Source: Clostridiales bacterium (lineage in GTDB: Bacteria; Bacillota; Clostridia; Oscillospirales; QAKW01). From it: a stretch of 64,000 bases of DNA. The position numbers and the translations under genes were made by a program. Under the pieces are notes generated by a model. The model was not told the DNA's origin. It ran no database searches and saw nothing but the letters and a program-made list of their open reading frames with translations. The DNA lies in assembly GCA_003343605.1 (NCBI GenBank), contig QAKW01000071.1:1-64000 (forward strand), written 5' to 3'. Every line of letters begins with the position of its first letter. The stretch's first letter is position 1. This document shows positions 51,102 through 60,079 of this stretch, in pieces.

Positions 51102-53672
51102 ATGCAGCAAACAAAAAAGAACCCCTTTTGGAGAAAAAACCTCCTGTGGATCCTGCTGGCATTTTTATTACCCGGGATTCTGGAGCTGATTTTCCTGATG
51201 GTGCAGGGATATGCGCCGTTTGGAAACAAAAGCCTCGCAGTGATGGATGCCGACATTCAATATCTGGATTTTTTCCGTTATTTACGGCAGGTGCTGCGCG
51301 GGGAGGACTCCCTGCTTTACAGTTTTTCTATTTTTCTGGGCGATTCCGGGATCGGGATTTTTGCCTATTATCTTGCCTCTCCGCTCAATTTCCTGATCCT
51401 GCTCTTTAAGGATGGGCAGGAACACGCCTTTTTCAGCCTGCTTGTTTTGCTGAAGCTGTCGCTGGGCGGGCTCACATCGTATCTGTTTATCAGCAAGCGT
51501 TTTCCGCAGCTGCCCGTTGTGTTCGGCCTTTCCCTCTCCTGCTGCTATGCGCTGATGCATTATTCGGTCTTCCAATCCAGCAACATTATGTGGCTCGATG
51601 GCGTTTATATGCTGCCGCTTCTTCTGCTGGGCGTCTGGCAGATGATGCAGGGAAAAAAGATGCTTCTTTATACGCTCGCGCTGACGGCCTCCATTCTCTT
51701 TAACTGGTACAGCGCGTTTTTCAATTGCTGCACGATTGTGATCTATCTTCTGTTTGAAATGTTTTTCTTTTCAAAAGAAATCGGGCCGCTGCGCGGGAAT
51801 CTTCTCCTTATTTTAAAAACCGGGGCGTGCAGCCTCCTCTCCGTTGCGCTCAGCGCGGTGCTGTTTTATCCCAACATTCTTGCGCTGCTGCGGGGTAAAG
51901 GCATCGGGAGCTGGGTGGTCAGAAATCAGTTCAACGGAAATCTGCTGAGTATTTTTTCCGGCCTATCCATCGGCAGCGGAAGCGACCACGGATTCCCCGC
52001 TTTCTTTTGCGGCAGCCTGGTTTTTCTCGGCGTAGTGCTGTTTTTTGTTTTAAAGGGCCACAGCCTGAAATATAAGATTAAAAACGGCGTTTTTCTGCTG
52101 TTGCTTGCGCTGCTGTTTTATTACTATCCGCTGGAATTTCTTATGAACGGCATGCGGGAAGTCTTCTCTTATTTTTACCGCTATGCCTATATTGTCGTTC
52201 CGTTTTTCATGATCTATGCGGCCGATGCGTTGATCCGGCTGAAAACAGCGGAAAAACCGCTCGTGCCCCTCACCGCGGCTGCTGCGTTTACTGCCGGCGC
52301 ACTCCTGCTCGATCAGTATATTACCGGCGCCGCCGGAAGGCTTTTTTCCGTTTACGCAACCATGGCGTTCCTGCTGCTGCTGGCCGCCCTGCTTTACCAT
52401 TGGCGGTGCCGCGGCGTTGCAAACTCCCGGTGCGCGGCGGCCTTTGGTATTTTTCTGATGGGCGCATCCTGCCTGGAGCTTCTGATCAATAATGTGAAGG
52501 TAAACCAGCACCTGCTCAACGGATATACGCTGTGTGCCGATGTTTCAGCATATTCCGAATATGTTGCGGAGCAGACCGCGCAGATCGCGGCGTTGAAGGC
52601 GGCGGATTCTTCCTTTTACCGCATATCTCAGACCACCCCCCGCTATATGGGCACCGACGGCCGCACCGCATTTTATAACGAGCCGATGTCTTATGGCTAT
52701 CATGGCATTACCCATTACTCCTCTACCAACGACATTCTGGCGGCACAGATGATGATCCGCCTGGGATATTCCACAGTGATGGAGATGCCGGTGAACAACA
52801 CCCGGATTCTCAGCAGCGATGCGATGCTGGGCGTTAAATATATCCTCAGCGAGCAGCCGATTGCCGGCCTGCAGAAACTGGAATCCATGCCCCAGAGCAA
52901 CGGGAAATCCGTTTACCTGAATCCGTTTGCCCTTTCGAGCGCATTGATTTATAATGAAGGGGAAAAGGCTGTATATGATGGAAATCCCTTTGAATATCAG
53001 AACCGGCTGTTCAGCGAATTATGCGGAAAGAACGTGGCGGTTTTCAAGCCTGTGGAGCCGGAGCGGGTTAAGGAAAGCGATAATGTTTATTATACCATGC
53101 CAAACGCCGGTTCACGGCAGATCCTCTACGGCTGCATTGAGACTTCAGAGTATCTTCACGCAAAGCTCTATGCGGATGAGCAGTTTCTCTGTGAATATTC
53201 CTGCTGGCTGACCAACCGGGCGTTTACGGTGCCCACCGGCACAGAGGAGCTGGTAACCGTGCGCCTGGCCAATGTATGGGATGAGAATATCATTCAGGAG
53301 GAATGGTTTTATTATCTTGACCTGGACGTTCTGGAAGAGATTTCCATCCTGCTGAATTCCCGCGCCGCCGCCTGCAATATCCAAAACGGCAGGGTTTCCT
53401 GCCGGGTATCCGGCCGGGCGGGGGAGCAATTGCTGCTGCAGGTGCCCTATAGCGAGGGCTGGTCGATCCGGCTGAACGGGAAGGAATTAAGCGAAGTAGA
53501 CCGGTTTGCCGACTGCCTGGTTTCAATACCGCTCGAAGAAGGAGAGAATACCGTTGAGATGGTTTATCATGTGCCGGGGCTGAAGGCCGGCGCGGTTTGT
53601 ACGCTGCTGGCGGCATTGGGGCTTGCGTTATACGGCGCTTTTCTGCTCTATCAAAAGCGCAGGAAAAAATGA
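51102..53672 (+). CDS. yfhO: YfhO-family polytopic membrane glycosyltransferase
   Basis: 856-residue integral membrane protein. About a dozen hydrophobic spans occupy residues 10-460. A large extracellular domain (about 480-825) and a final membrane helix near the C-terminus follow. The first loop carries the acidic pair in AVMDADIQYLDFFRY typical of GT-C enzymes. YfhO proteins move a sugar from undecaprenyl phosphate onto a surface acceptor. It is coupled to the GT2 gene, so the two probably decorate a teichoic acid or other surface polymer. Confidence 0.88.
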   Translation: MQQTKKNPFWRKNLLWILLAFLLPGILELIFLMVQGYAPFGNKSLAVMDADIQYLDFFRYLRQVLRGEDSLLYSFSIFLGDSGIGIFAYYLASPLNFLILLFKDGQEHAFFSLLVLLKLSLGGLTSYLFISKRFPQLPVVFGLSLSCCYALMHYSVFQSSNIMWLDGVYMLPLLLLGVWQMMQGKKMLLYTLALTASILFNWYSAFFNCCTIVIYLLFEMFFFSKEIGPLRGNLLLILKTGACSLLSVALSAVLFYPNILALLRGKGIGSWVVRNQFNGNLLSIFSGLSIGSGSDHGFPAFFCGSLVFLGVVLFFVLKGHSLKYKIKNGVFLLLLALLFYYYPLEFLMNGMREVFSYFYRYAYIVVPFFMIYAADALIRLKTAEKPLVPLTAAAAFTAGALLLDQYITGAAGRLFSVYATMAFLLLLAALLYHWRCRGVANSRCAAAFGIFLMGASCLELLINNVKVNQHLLNGYTLCADVSAYSEYVAEQTAQIAALKAADSSFYRISQTTPRYMGTDGRTAFYNEPMSYGYHGITHYSSTNDILAAQMMIRLGYSTVMEMPVNNTRILSSDAMLGVKYILSEQPIAGLQKLESMPQSNGKSVYLNPFALSSALIYNEGEKAVYDGNPFEYQNRLFSELCGKNVAVFKPVEPERVKESDNVYYTMPNAGSRQILYGCIETSEYLHAKLYADEQFLCEYSCWLTNRAFTVPTGTEELVTVRLANVWDENIIQEEWFYYLDLDVLEEISILLNSRAAACNIQNGRVSCRVSGRAGEQLLLQVPYSEGWSIRLNGKELSEVDRFADCLVSIPLEEGENTVEMVYHVPGLKAGAVCTLLAALGLALYGAFLLYQKRRKK

Positions 53673-53713
53673 ATCTGCGCTGTGTAGATTTTGAATAGGA
53701 TTTTGCAAAAGAG

Positions 53714-53747
53714 AAATTCCTCCTGCGGCAGCAGGAGGAATTTTTTT
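53714..53747. terminator. Terminator after yfhO, possibly shared with folT
   Basis: Stem AAATTCCTCCTGC / GCAGGAGGAATTT with a 4-base loop and seven T residues on the plus strand. Confidence 0.88.
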
Positions 53748-53758
53748 ATGCTTTGTTT

Positions 53759-54556
53759 TCAAGATTTGCCGGGCTGTATCAGACGTTCCTGCCGGCGGTT
53801 GTAGAAAAGGCCCGTAAGGAGCAGCAGGGCGCCCGCCGCCAGCAGCACGAACCCCAGAATCTGAAATACCAGAATAGAGGATTTCAGGGTAGTGCTGTAA
53901 TAAAGGCTGCATCCGCCGCCCAGCAGGCTGGTGAGGCCGAAAACCGGAAAGGCGCTGGCGCCGAATGAAAGCCGCCGCAGCTCTTTCGGCGCATGCCCGG
54001 GCAATAAATTCATGCGGGAAAAAACCGGGATCAGCAGAGAAAACAGCGCGGCAAGCGCCAAGACCTCCAGCGGGAGGAGCAGGCTGTTTTTCACCAGGCT
54101 TTTCAGCAGATAAAAAAGATACCCCTTGCCGAAAAGGATCTGGCTCCAGAGAGAACCCATCAGCACATTCACCAGAAAATTCACCAGGAATTTACTGCCG
54201 AAAAGCCGCAGAACCGTAATCTTCCGGCGGTATAAAAAGGCACTGTAAATCAGCGCGCCCACCATTTCGCTGAGCATGTAGCCCGGAAAATAGGGGCCGC
54301 TGGGGAAGAGAAAGAAGTTCAGCGTATCGGTAACCGCGGCAACCAAAACCCCTAAAACAGGGCCGTAAACCGCGCAGCCCACTGCGGTGATAAAAAATGT
54401 GAAGTAGACCCGCAGGTTTTCGCCAACGGTAACGTACAGTGCGCCCACCACAACGCTCAGCGCGCAAATCAGCGCCGCGAAAATCAGGCGTTTGAGGCTT
54501 TTCAGCTCCTTGCATGCCGCCTTCCAGTAGGCGGGTGAAAAAATCGATTCCTGCAT
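53759..54556 (-). CDS. folT: Folate ECF transporter S component FolT
   Basis: Membrane substrate-binding subunit for folate uptake. From ATG at 54556 (GGGAGGA before it) it has 265 residues. An N-terminal region contains KSLKRLIFAALICALS, and the next helices contain GENLRVYFTFFITAVG and GPVLGVLVAAVTDTLNFFLFPSGPYFPGYMLSE, characteristic of FolT. The C-terminal part (about 185-265) is extra hydrophobic sequence compared with short FolT proteins. A tetrahydrofolate riboswitch precedes it. The frame continues upstream to 54691 but that part is riboswitch, not coding. Confidence 0.87.
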   Translation of the reverse strand: MQESIFSPAYWKAACKELKSLKRLIFAALICALSVVVGALYVTVGENLRVYFTFFITAVGCAVYGPVLGVLVAAVTDTLNFFLFPSGPYFPGYMLSEMVGALIYSAFLYRRKITVLRLFGSKFLVNFLVNVLMGSLWSQILFGKGYLFYLLKSLVKNSLLLPLEVLALAALFSLLIPVFSRMNLLPGHAPKELRRLSFGASAFPVFGLTSLLGGGCSLYYSTTLKSSILVFQILGFVLLAAGALLLLTGLFYNRRQERLIQPGKS

Positions 54557-54611
54557 AAAAAATCCTCCCATATCGGCATTGTTGCCACATAGAGGAGGAA
54601 CTCCGGTATGC

Positions 54612-54717
54612 GGCAGCGGGATGCGGAAACCACACGGCAAAAGGATGTATCCTTTTTTCGTTCCGAAGGCAACTCCCCGTCCTTCAGACACTTAACCCGC
54701 AGCTTCCTACTCTGCCT
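54612..54717 (-). promoter_or_regulatory. Tetrahydrofolate (THF) riboswitch
   Basis: On the minus strand: GGCAGAGTAGG starts the element (54717-54707 region), followed by GCGGGTTAAGTG, a CTGAAGGAC...GCCTTCGG hairpin, ACGAAAAAA with a second hairpin AAAGGAT/ATCCTTT, and GCATCCCGCTGCC closing the P1 stem. This order matches the class I THF riboswitch of Firmicutes. Downstream, TTCCTCC can pair with the folT ribosome binding site GGGAGGA, suggesting translational control. Confidence 0.85.
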
Positions 54718-54784
54718 TTATTTATTTTGAGCAGTGATATTTTAACACAGCCCGCCTGAAAAAGCAAGCATTTTTCCGATCGAT

Positions 54785-55324
54785 TTAGGCGCCACCGGGA
54801 TCCGGCGGCGCAAAGTGCTTCAAGATCTCCTGCGCGGATTGCTCCGGCGTTTGCTCCGAAGTATCCAGCCAGAAGCCGATTTTGGGCGTTTCTCTCAAAA
54901 ACGCCTCATAGAGGCGCTCAACGGTTATGCCGGTATAACCAACCTTCCCGCGCAGCCGCTCTCTTTTTTGCACCACTGCCGCATTCGGGCACAAAACCAC
55001 AACCCAAACCGGATAACCTTCCAATAAAGAAAGGATCCGGGTCAGCTCCGCGCCGTAATAATTATCCTGCAAAACAACGGTAAATCCGGCATCAAAATAG
55101 GTTTTGGCCGCTTCGGCGGCCAAACGGTAGCGCAGATGCAGCTGGCGGACCGCTTCATCTGAAGGATTCACCGAAATTTCAGCGCGCCCCGAAACAATCA
55201 TGCGGCGGAATATATCTCCGCGCAGGTGCACCGCCTTTGTGAGCCCGGCGGCCAGAATCTCCGCCACGGTTGATTTGCCGGAGGCCATTACGCCGGTGAT
55301 CAAATAAAAATGGGGCAAACCCAT
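54785..55324 (-). CDS. P-loop kinase/nucleoside phosphotransferase-like protein
   Basis: About 180 residues with Walker A GVMASGKST near residue 10 and a HLRGDIFRRM segment near 33. The layout recalls small AAA_33/zeta-toxin-like or chloramphenicol-phosphotransferase-like kinases that phosphorylate small molecules. The substrate is unknown. The start could be ATG at 55324 (GAAGG close before it) or ATG at 55339. It lies between the THF riboswitch and tRNA-Ser, with no clear partner. Confidence 0.72.
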   Translation of the reverse strand: MGLPHFYLITGVMASGKSTVAEILAAGLTKAVHLRGDIFRRMIVSGRAEISVNPSDEAVRQLHLRYRLAAEAAKTYFDAGFTVVLQDNYYGAELTRILSLLEGYPVWVVVLCPNAAVVQKRERLRGKVGYTGITVERLYEAFLRETPKIGFWLDTSEQTPEQSAQEILKHFAPPDPGGA

Positions 55325-55468
55325 CCACCTTCTTTCCATTGCGTTTCTTTACAATATATGAAAGCGGGTTTCTCCCAATACCGTTCAAATGGATGCAATT
55401 ATTATAAAAAAGATATTTTAGCGTGTTCGGCAGAGGGATTTGCCCCCTCGTGACGCGCAAAAAGATAA

Positions 55469-55496
55469 GCCGGAGCAAAGCGAACTTTGCTCCGGC
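55469..55496 (-). terminator. Terminator after tRNA-Ser
   Basis: Perfect 12-bp stem GCCGGAGCAAAG / CTTTGCTCCGGC with loop CGAA. On the minus strand it is followed by a T-rich run. Confidence 0.85.
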
Positions 55497-55497
55497 G

Positions 55498-55586
55498 TGG
55501 CGGAGGAAAAGGGATTCGAACCCTTGTGGGATTGCTCCCAAACGGTTTTCAAGACCGCCTCGTTATGACCGCTTCGATATCCCTCC
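55498..55586 (-). tRNA. tRNA-Ser (anticodon TGA)
   Basis: 89-nt class II tRNA on the minus strand. The acceptor stem GGAGGGA pairs with TTCCTCC and the discriminator is G. The anticodon arm CGGTCTTGAAAACCG gives anticodon TGA. There is a long variable arm (TTTGGGAGCAATCCCAC) and a T-arm with GGTTCGAATCC. The CCA end is encoded (55498-55500). The long variable arm is typical of tRNA-Ser. Confidence 0.96.
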
Positions 55587-55654
55587 GGGTTCGTTCCTCA
55601 TTATAAAGGCTGAGAGCGAAACTGTCAAGAAAAAATCCAAAACCGGCCGGCAAA

Positions 55655-55996
55655 TCAGCGCTCTGCACTGCCCGCCTGCATTTTTAATTGGGTATCCAGC
55701 AGATCTTTGGCAGTTTTGATCAGATAGTCCTGCAGCACGGGAGAAAGCTCATCAAAAATTTCAAAGAATTCCTTCTGTTTTTTTTCATTTTCCAAAAACA
55801 TGTTTCCACACCCGGTCCGCAGCCAGTTTTCATTGACACAAAACTGTGTACAGATCGTTTTAATGTTCTGCTCTGTAACGGTGGAGCCGCTTTTTTCCAT
55901 ATAGCTGATAGCGTTTTGCTTCAGCCCGATTCTTTCCGCAAAGTTTTTTTGGCTGAGGCCAAGCGCTTTTCTCAATGCGCGAATACGATTGTTCAT
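55655..55996 (-). CDS. XRE-family helix-turn-helix regulator
   Basis: 113-residue regulator. A Cro/cI-type helix-turn-helix lies near residues 5-60 (RIRALRKALGLSQKNFAERIGLKQNAISYMEKSG), with the INENW-like VNENWLRTG segment common in Firmicutes phage-type repressors. A C-terminal helical tail follows. ATG at 55996 has GGAGGTG six bases upstream; the extension to 56077 crosses operator-like DNA. It is divergent from a 48-codon gene, with two dyads in the gap, as in small repressor/antirepressor or lysogeny modules. No other phage genes are nearby. Confidence 0.88.
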   Translation of the reverse strand: MNNRIRALRKALGLSQKNFAERIGLKQNAISYMEKSGSTVTEQNIKTICTQFCVNENWLRTGCGNMFLENEKKQKEFFEIFDELSPVLQDYLIKTAKDLLDTQLKMQAGSAER

Positions 55997-56019
55997 GGGC
56001 AGCACCTCCAGTTTCATAA

Positions 56020-56080
56020 TATCAATGAATGATAAAAAAGTCAAGCAGAACAGCAAAAAATTATTGACAATAATCAATAA
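56020..56080. promoter_or_regulatory. Two operator-like dyads between the XRE gene and the small gene
   Basis: TATCA-N5-TGATA at 56020-56034 and TTATTGA-N6-TCAATAA at 56061-56080. The second covers TTGACA (56064-56069), a likely -35 for the small gene, with TAAAGT 17 bp further. Confidence 0.5.
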
Positions 56081-56135
56081 TTAATGTAAAGTTAAATTAT
56101 AAAATCAACAATAGATAAAAAGGAGGCTGTATCAA

Positions 56136-56282
56136 TTGGAAAATAAAAATATGGATATGCAGGCCATTTTCAGCGCACTTTCAGAGCAAAACAAAGACGT
56201 AGTGCTTCTGATCGCCAAAAGTGTAAAAATTGCCCAGGAAGTTTCCGAGCAGCCGCGCAGGCCCCCGAAGCAAACCGGCTGA
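56136..56282 (+). CDS. Small hypothetical protein, 48 aa
   Basis: From TTG at 56136, with AAAAGGAGG nine bases before it, to TGA at 56282. It encodes 48 residues starting MENKNMDMQ, with a helical middle (SALSEQNKDVVLLIAKSVKI) and a Pro/Arg-rich tail. The strong ribosome binding site and promoter-like sequence argue that it is real. It resembles the C-terminal helical tails of XRE regulators, but no family was recognised. It is divergent from the XRE gene, which may repress it. Confidence 0.55.
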   Translation: MENKNMDMQAIFSALSEQNKDVVLLIAKSVKIAQEVSEQPRRPPKQTG

Positions 56283-56304
56283 CGCTGTAAAAAAATATTT
56301 TCTA

Positions 56305-56332
56305 TTGTATTTTCTTGTTATTATGCTAAAAT
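56305..56332 (+). promoter_or_regulatory. Promoter of the dockerin-SGNH gene
   Basis: TTGTAT at 56305-56310, 16 bp, TAAAAT at 56327-56332, about 24 bp before the TTG start. Confidence 0.6.
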
Positions 56333-56355
56333 ATAATTCAAAGAGGGTGATCAAT

Positions 56356-59300
56356 TTGAATAAAATAACAAGTAAAGCCTGTATATTAACCATGATTTTA
56401 ACGCTTTTTTCCACATTTATACTGCCTTCACACGCGGCGCCGGCGGCTGAATACGAGAACCGCTATGATATTTCAACTGCGCGCAACTGCTATGTGAGGG
56501 AGGATGGCACGGAAGTATCGAGCGCAAATTTCTTTACTTCGGATTATATCCCGGTTTCACCCGGAGAAACGCTTTATCTGGGGCCGTGCGATCCCGCGCA
56601 GGGCTATCAGTTCGCCGTTTTTGACGCGGCGAAAAACGGCCTGGGCCTGATGAAGAGCGCCGATTGCGAAACAGTTGCCGGCCTATCCGGCGGCGGCGCA
56701 ATCCTTTCCTATGTGGTTCCGGAACAGGCGGCTTATATCCGGATGTCGGCCGCCGTGGTTTATGCCCGCTGGTTTCTGCTTACCCGGGATCAGCCGTTTG
56801 ATGAAGAGAGCCTGCTGCGGGCGGTTACCGCCGGAGGCGCGGCGATCGCAAGCAATCTTTACGATAAAACAACAGCCGATTACGGATATCGGAATGCCGA
56901 TCATTCGGTTACGTCCTCTGCCAGCCACTGGTCTTCCAAAGAGTTTGCCGTTGCGGCCAACGACACGATTTTTTTCGGCCCCTGCAATGAAAACCAGAAC
57001 TTTCAGTTATACGCCTGGAATACGGCCGGTACGGCGAGCAAGGTTAACGCCTCCGGCCTGAAGATCGTGGACCGGTTTGATAACGGTCAGGTCATTTATG
57101 CCTATCGCTGCCTTAGCGACGGCACTGTTTCGCTGGTTAATGCCTCGGCTTATAACGATTACTACCTGGCAACGAAGAACCAACCGCTGACGGTTCAATT
57201 ATATTATAACTATTGGGATAGCCGGGAAAACGCCAACTGCTATTTCCCTACTCTGGATAAGACCGGCGCCTATCTGAACAACGACGGCAGTTATACCGAT
57301 TATGCGAACCATAGCTGCTCCCACTATATTGCCGTGCAGGAAGGCGATACCCTGACCTTCGGGCCCGCGGTTGCCGGCCAGGGCTACCATGCCATGGGCT
57401 TCGACGCCGAAAAAACGGCTGTCACCGGCAAGGTGACCGCTTCCGCCCTGGAGAGTACCGATACATTCAGCGACGGAAGAATGCTTTATACCTATACGGT
57501 TCCCGCCGGAATTTCCTATGTAAGGGTCGTTAACAGCACTTCTTACAAAAGCAGCTTTGTAATCTTCAAAAACAATCCGATTACGGTGGAAGATTATAAT
57601 AATTATATGGGAATCCAGGTGGATCCCTCCTCTCCCCTTTACCGGAAAACAGCCCTCTTCGTAGGTGATTCGATCTGCTACGGATCCCAGGATGATGCCA
57701 GCAACCGCCTGGCGTGGGCGGGCAGAATTGCGCAGCGCTATGGGATGTCCCGCACCAACAACGCTGCTGTCAGCGGTACATCGCTTTCTACTGCCAGAGC
57801 AGAGCGGCAGGGCAAGATTGTATTGCAGCTGGCCCAATACAGCGGATGGCATTACGACTACGTGATTCTGCACGGCGGCGTAAACGATGCATGGGATTCC
57901 TTCCCCGTTGGGGAGGTGAGCGATTCCTTTGATCCGGCGGATTTTGATCTGAGCACCTATGCCGGCGGCCTGGAGGAGCTGATCTATACCGCGGTGAAAT
58001 ACTATGGAAAAACCGCCGCCATCGGCTATCTGATGAATTTTAAGGCGCCCGGCTGCTCCACCGGCAATATCAGCGATATGAGCGCATACTTTGCGGTCGG
58101 CAAGCAGATCTGTGAAAAATGGGGAATCGCCTATTACGATATGTATAACAGTGAGGAGATCTCTGAAGCGCTGAAGGTCACCACCAACACCTATCTGCCC
58201 GATTACATCCATCTGAATGCTGCCGGCTACGATATTATTGCGCCCTACATCGGCGCATGGATGGAGACGCTTGAGCCCTACGATTCCTCTGTTGAAGAGC
58301 ATGAAAAAACAGTGATCGCCTGCGTGGGTGATTCCATTACAAAAGGCGAGATGAGCAACGATGTTAACCGCTTCAGCTATCCGGCTCAGCTGCAGGATCT
58401 GATCGGTGATGATTATGAAGTGCTGAACCTGGGTTGGGGCGGGGCGACCGCTCAGACCGGCACCGGCAATCCCTTCAAGGGCACCTATCAGTATAAGCAG
58501 AGCCTGGAGGCGGATCCGGATATTGTGGTGATGATGTTTGGCCATAACGATACAAAGGCGGCCAACTGGGATACCAGCAATCATGAGGCTTCTAAAGCGA
58601 AGTTTAAGGCACATCTGACAGAACTGGTGCAGGAATATCAGAATATGCCTTCTCAGCCTACGGTTTATATTGCAACGCCTGCTTGGGCGCAAGGTCCGCT
58701 TTCTGTTTTCAATAACGGCATGCTGGACGCGATCCGGGAAGTGGCGCAAGAGCAAAACTGCACGCTGATTGATGTGCATGCCGCCACCTTTGAGCGCAGC
58801 GACTTGCTTGCCTCCGATGCCGTGCACTTTACCGATGAGGGCTATGCGTTGATTGCCGAAACCGTTCGGGAAGGTCTGGGACTTAACAAAGCAGAGAAAA
58901 AGGAAGTAGAGATTCCCGATAATGTAAATCCCGAACGGCCGGTTATGCGCGCCTATTCCCAATATCCCGAAGCCGGCGCCTATGCGCTGGAAACGGTGGA
59001 GGATGTAGAGATCTTCGGTGATCTGATTGCCTCCGGCGTCACCTTTAAGAACAAAACCGTCTATTTAATGAATGATCTGGATTTCAGCGGCAAGAACTTC
59101 AGACCGCTGGGCTCCAGCACCGGTGTGACGGCCGCCAACCGGATCCTTTATGATCATGCCTTTCAGGGAACCTTTAACGGGAATGGGCACACGTTCTCCA
59201 ATGTTTATATCTCTTCCATGTGGTGGGATACTGCGCTTTTCCCTGTCACCTACGGCGCTGTGATTCAGAATTTCGGCCTGGCCAGCGGCAGAATTGAGGG

Positions 59301-59988
59301 GCTGGACATTACCGCCTCCATTGTGGGCTACGGCGATGGCGGCACCGTGCTTGAAAACGTCTGGTCCGCTGCGGATGTCTACAGTGCGCGCACAGCTGAC
59401 GGCGCGGCCGGGATCGCCGCCAATATGCGGAACGGGGGAACCATGACCAATGTAGCCTATTACGGAACGGTCAGCGGCAATATGAATATTGCGGGTTTGT
59501 GCTCCTGGGGGCAGAGCGGCAATACCGCCCTGGTGATGCGCAACTGTGTGTTTGCCGGGAGGCTGGATTTGCTCAACGTAAAATCCACCAACTATCGCTC
59601 CTATACCTTCGGCCGCTACGGCGCCACGGTTTCCGTAAATGAGAATCTTTTTGGCGTCATCGGCCGGGAGGGCACCACCAGTGTGGATACGGCCGTTCCC
59701 GTGCTGCTCGATGAAACGGCCTATTCCGATGGCACTGCCGCCGCCCTGCTGAATGCCTGTGAAGGCGCGCGGTGGGTGGTGCGCGAAGGGCGAACGGTAC
59801 CGGGCGCCGGCATCCTCCGCGGCGATGCAGACGGCGACGGCCTGGTATCCACGGCAGACGCGGTCCGGCTGATGCGGTATCTCAACGGGCATACGGTAGA
59901 GCTCAACGCCGCCAATGCCGATTTCAACGGCGATGGAAGACTTTCTATTGCCGATGCAGTTGCGATTCTGCGGCAGCTCGCCGCATAA
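56356..59988 (+). CDS. Large secreted double-SGNH esterase with C-terminal dockerin
   Basis: 1210-residue secreted protein. TTG at 56356 (GAGGGTG upstream) starts a signal peptide, MNKITSKACILTMILTLFST, with cleavage near SHAAPA. Three divergent repeats of about 115-120 residues (about 30-410) share GPC/GPA...QGYQF and YIRMSAAVVY-like segments and look like beta-sandwich modules. SGNH domain 1 (about 435-655) has FVGDSICYG, GGVNDAW and DYIHLNAAGY. SGNH domain 2 (about 660-850) has CVGDSITKGE, FGHNDTK and DAVHFTDEGY. A GLUG/pectate-lyase-like repeat region (about 870-1130) follows. The end is a type I dockerin with two calcium-loop repeats, GDADGDGLVSTADAV and ADFNGDGRLSIADAV. It is probably a glycan deacetylase or esterase bound to a cohesin scaffold. 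Confidence 0.85.
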   Translation: MNKITSKACILTMILTLFSTFILPSHAAPAAEYENRYDISTARNCYVREDGTEVSSANFFTSDYIPVSPGETLYLGPCDPAQGYQFAVFDAAKNGLGLMKSADCETVAGLSGGGAILSYVVPEQAAYIRMSAAVVYARWFLLTRDQPFDEESLLRAVTAGGAAIASNLYDKTTADYGYRNADHSVTSSASHWSSKEFAVAANDTIFFGPCNENQNFQLYAWNTAGTASKVNASGLKIVDRFDNGQVIYAYRCLSDGTVSLVNASAYNDYYLATKNQPLTVQLYYNYWDSRENANCYFPTLDKTGAYLNNDGSYTDYANHSCSHYIAVQEGDTLTFGPAVAGQGYHAMGFDAEKTAVTGKVTASALESTDTFSDGRMLYTYTVPAGISYVRVVNSTSYKSSFVIFKNNPITVEDYNNYMGIQVDPSSPLYRKTALFVGDSICYGSQDDASNRLAWAGRIAQRYGMSRTNNAAVSGTSLSTARAERQGKIVLQLAQYSGWHYDYVILHGGVNDAWDSFPVGEVSDSFDPADFDLSTYAGGLEELIYTAVKYYGKTAAIGYLMNFKAPGCSTGNISDMSAYFAVGKQICEKWGIAYYDMYNSEEISEALKVTTNTYLPDYIHLNAAGYDIIAPYIGAWMETLEPYDSSVEEHEKTVIACVGDSITKGEMSNDVNRFSYPAQLQDLIGDDYEVLNLGWGGATAQTGTGNPFKGTYQYKQSLEADPDIVVMMFGHNDTKAANWDTSNHEASKAKFKAHLTELVQEYQNMPSQPTVYIATPAWAQGPLSVFNNGMLDAIREVAQEQNCTLIDVHAATFERSDLLASDAVHFTDEGYALIAETVREGLGLNKAEKKEVEIPDNVNPERPVMRAYSQYPEAGAYALETVEDVEIFGDLIASGVTFKNKTVYLMNDLDFSGKNFRPLGSSTGVTAANRILYDHAFQGTFNGNGHTFSNVYISSMWWDTALFPVTYGAVIQNFGLASGRIEGLDITASIVGYGDGGTVLENVWSAADVYSARTADGAAGIAANMRNGGTMTNVAYYGTVSGNMNIAGLCSWGQSGNTALVMRNCVFAGRLDLLNVKSTNYRSYTFGRYGATVSVNENLFGVIGREGTTSVDTAVPVLLDETAYSDGTAAALLNACEGARWVVREGRTVPGAGILRGDADGDGLVSTADAVRLMRYLNGHTVELNAANADFNGDGRLSIADAVAILRQLAA

Positions 59989-59996
59989 AATAAAAG

Positions 59997-60029
59997 AACG
60001 GCGTCTATCCTAGGATAGACGCCGTTTTT
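59997..60029 (+). terminator. Terminator after the dockerin gene
   Basis: 14-bp stem AACGGCGTCTATCC / GGATAGACGCCGTT with a 2-base loop and five T residues. Confidence 0.9.
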
Positions 60030-60079
60030 CTGCATGCCGGCACGCCGGGCGGTTTCAGGAGCCGGCCTGCGCGGATCCT

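Noticed and set aside
54557..54691. N-terminal extension of folT
   Set aside because: It translates the THF riboswitch and its anti-Shine-Dalgarno segment; the ATG at 54556 has its own GGGAGGA.
57199..58962. 587-residue open frame opposite the dockerin-SGNH gene
   Set aside because: It has no ribosome binding site or domain and lies wholly antisense to a gene with clear catalytic motifs; long antisense frames arise from codon bias.
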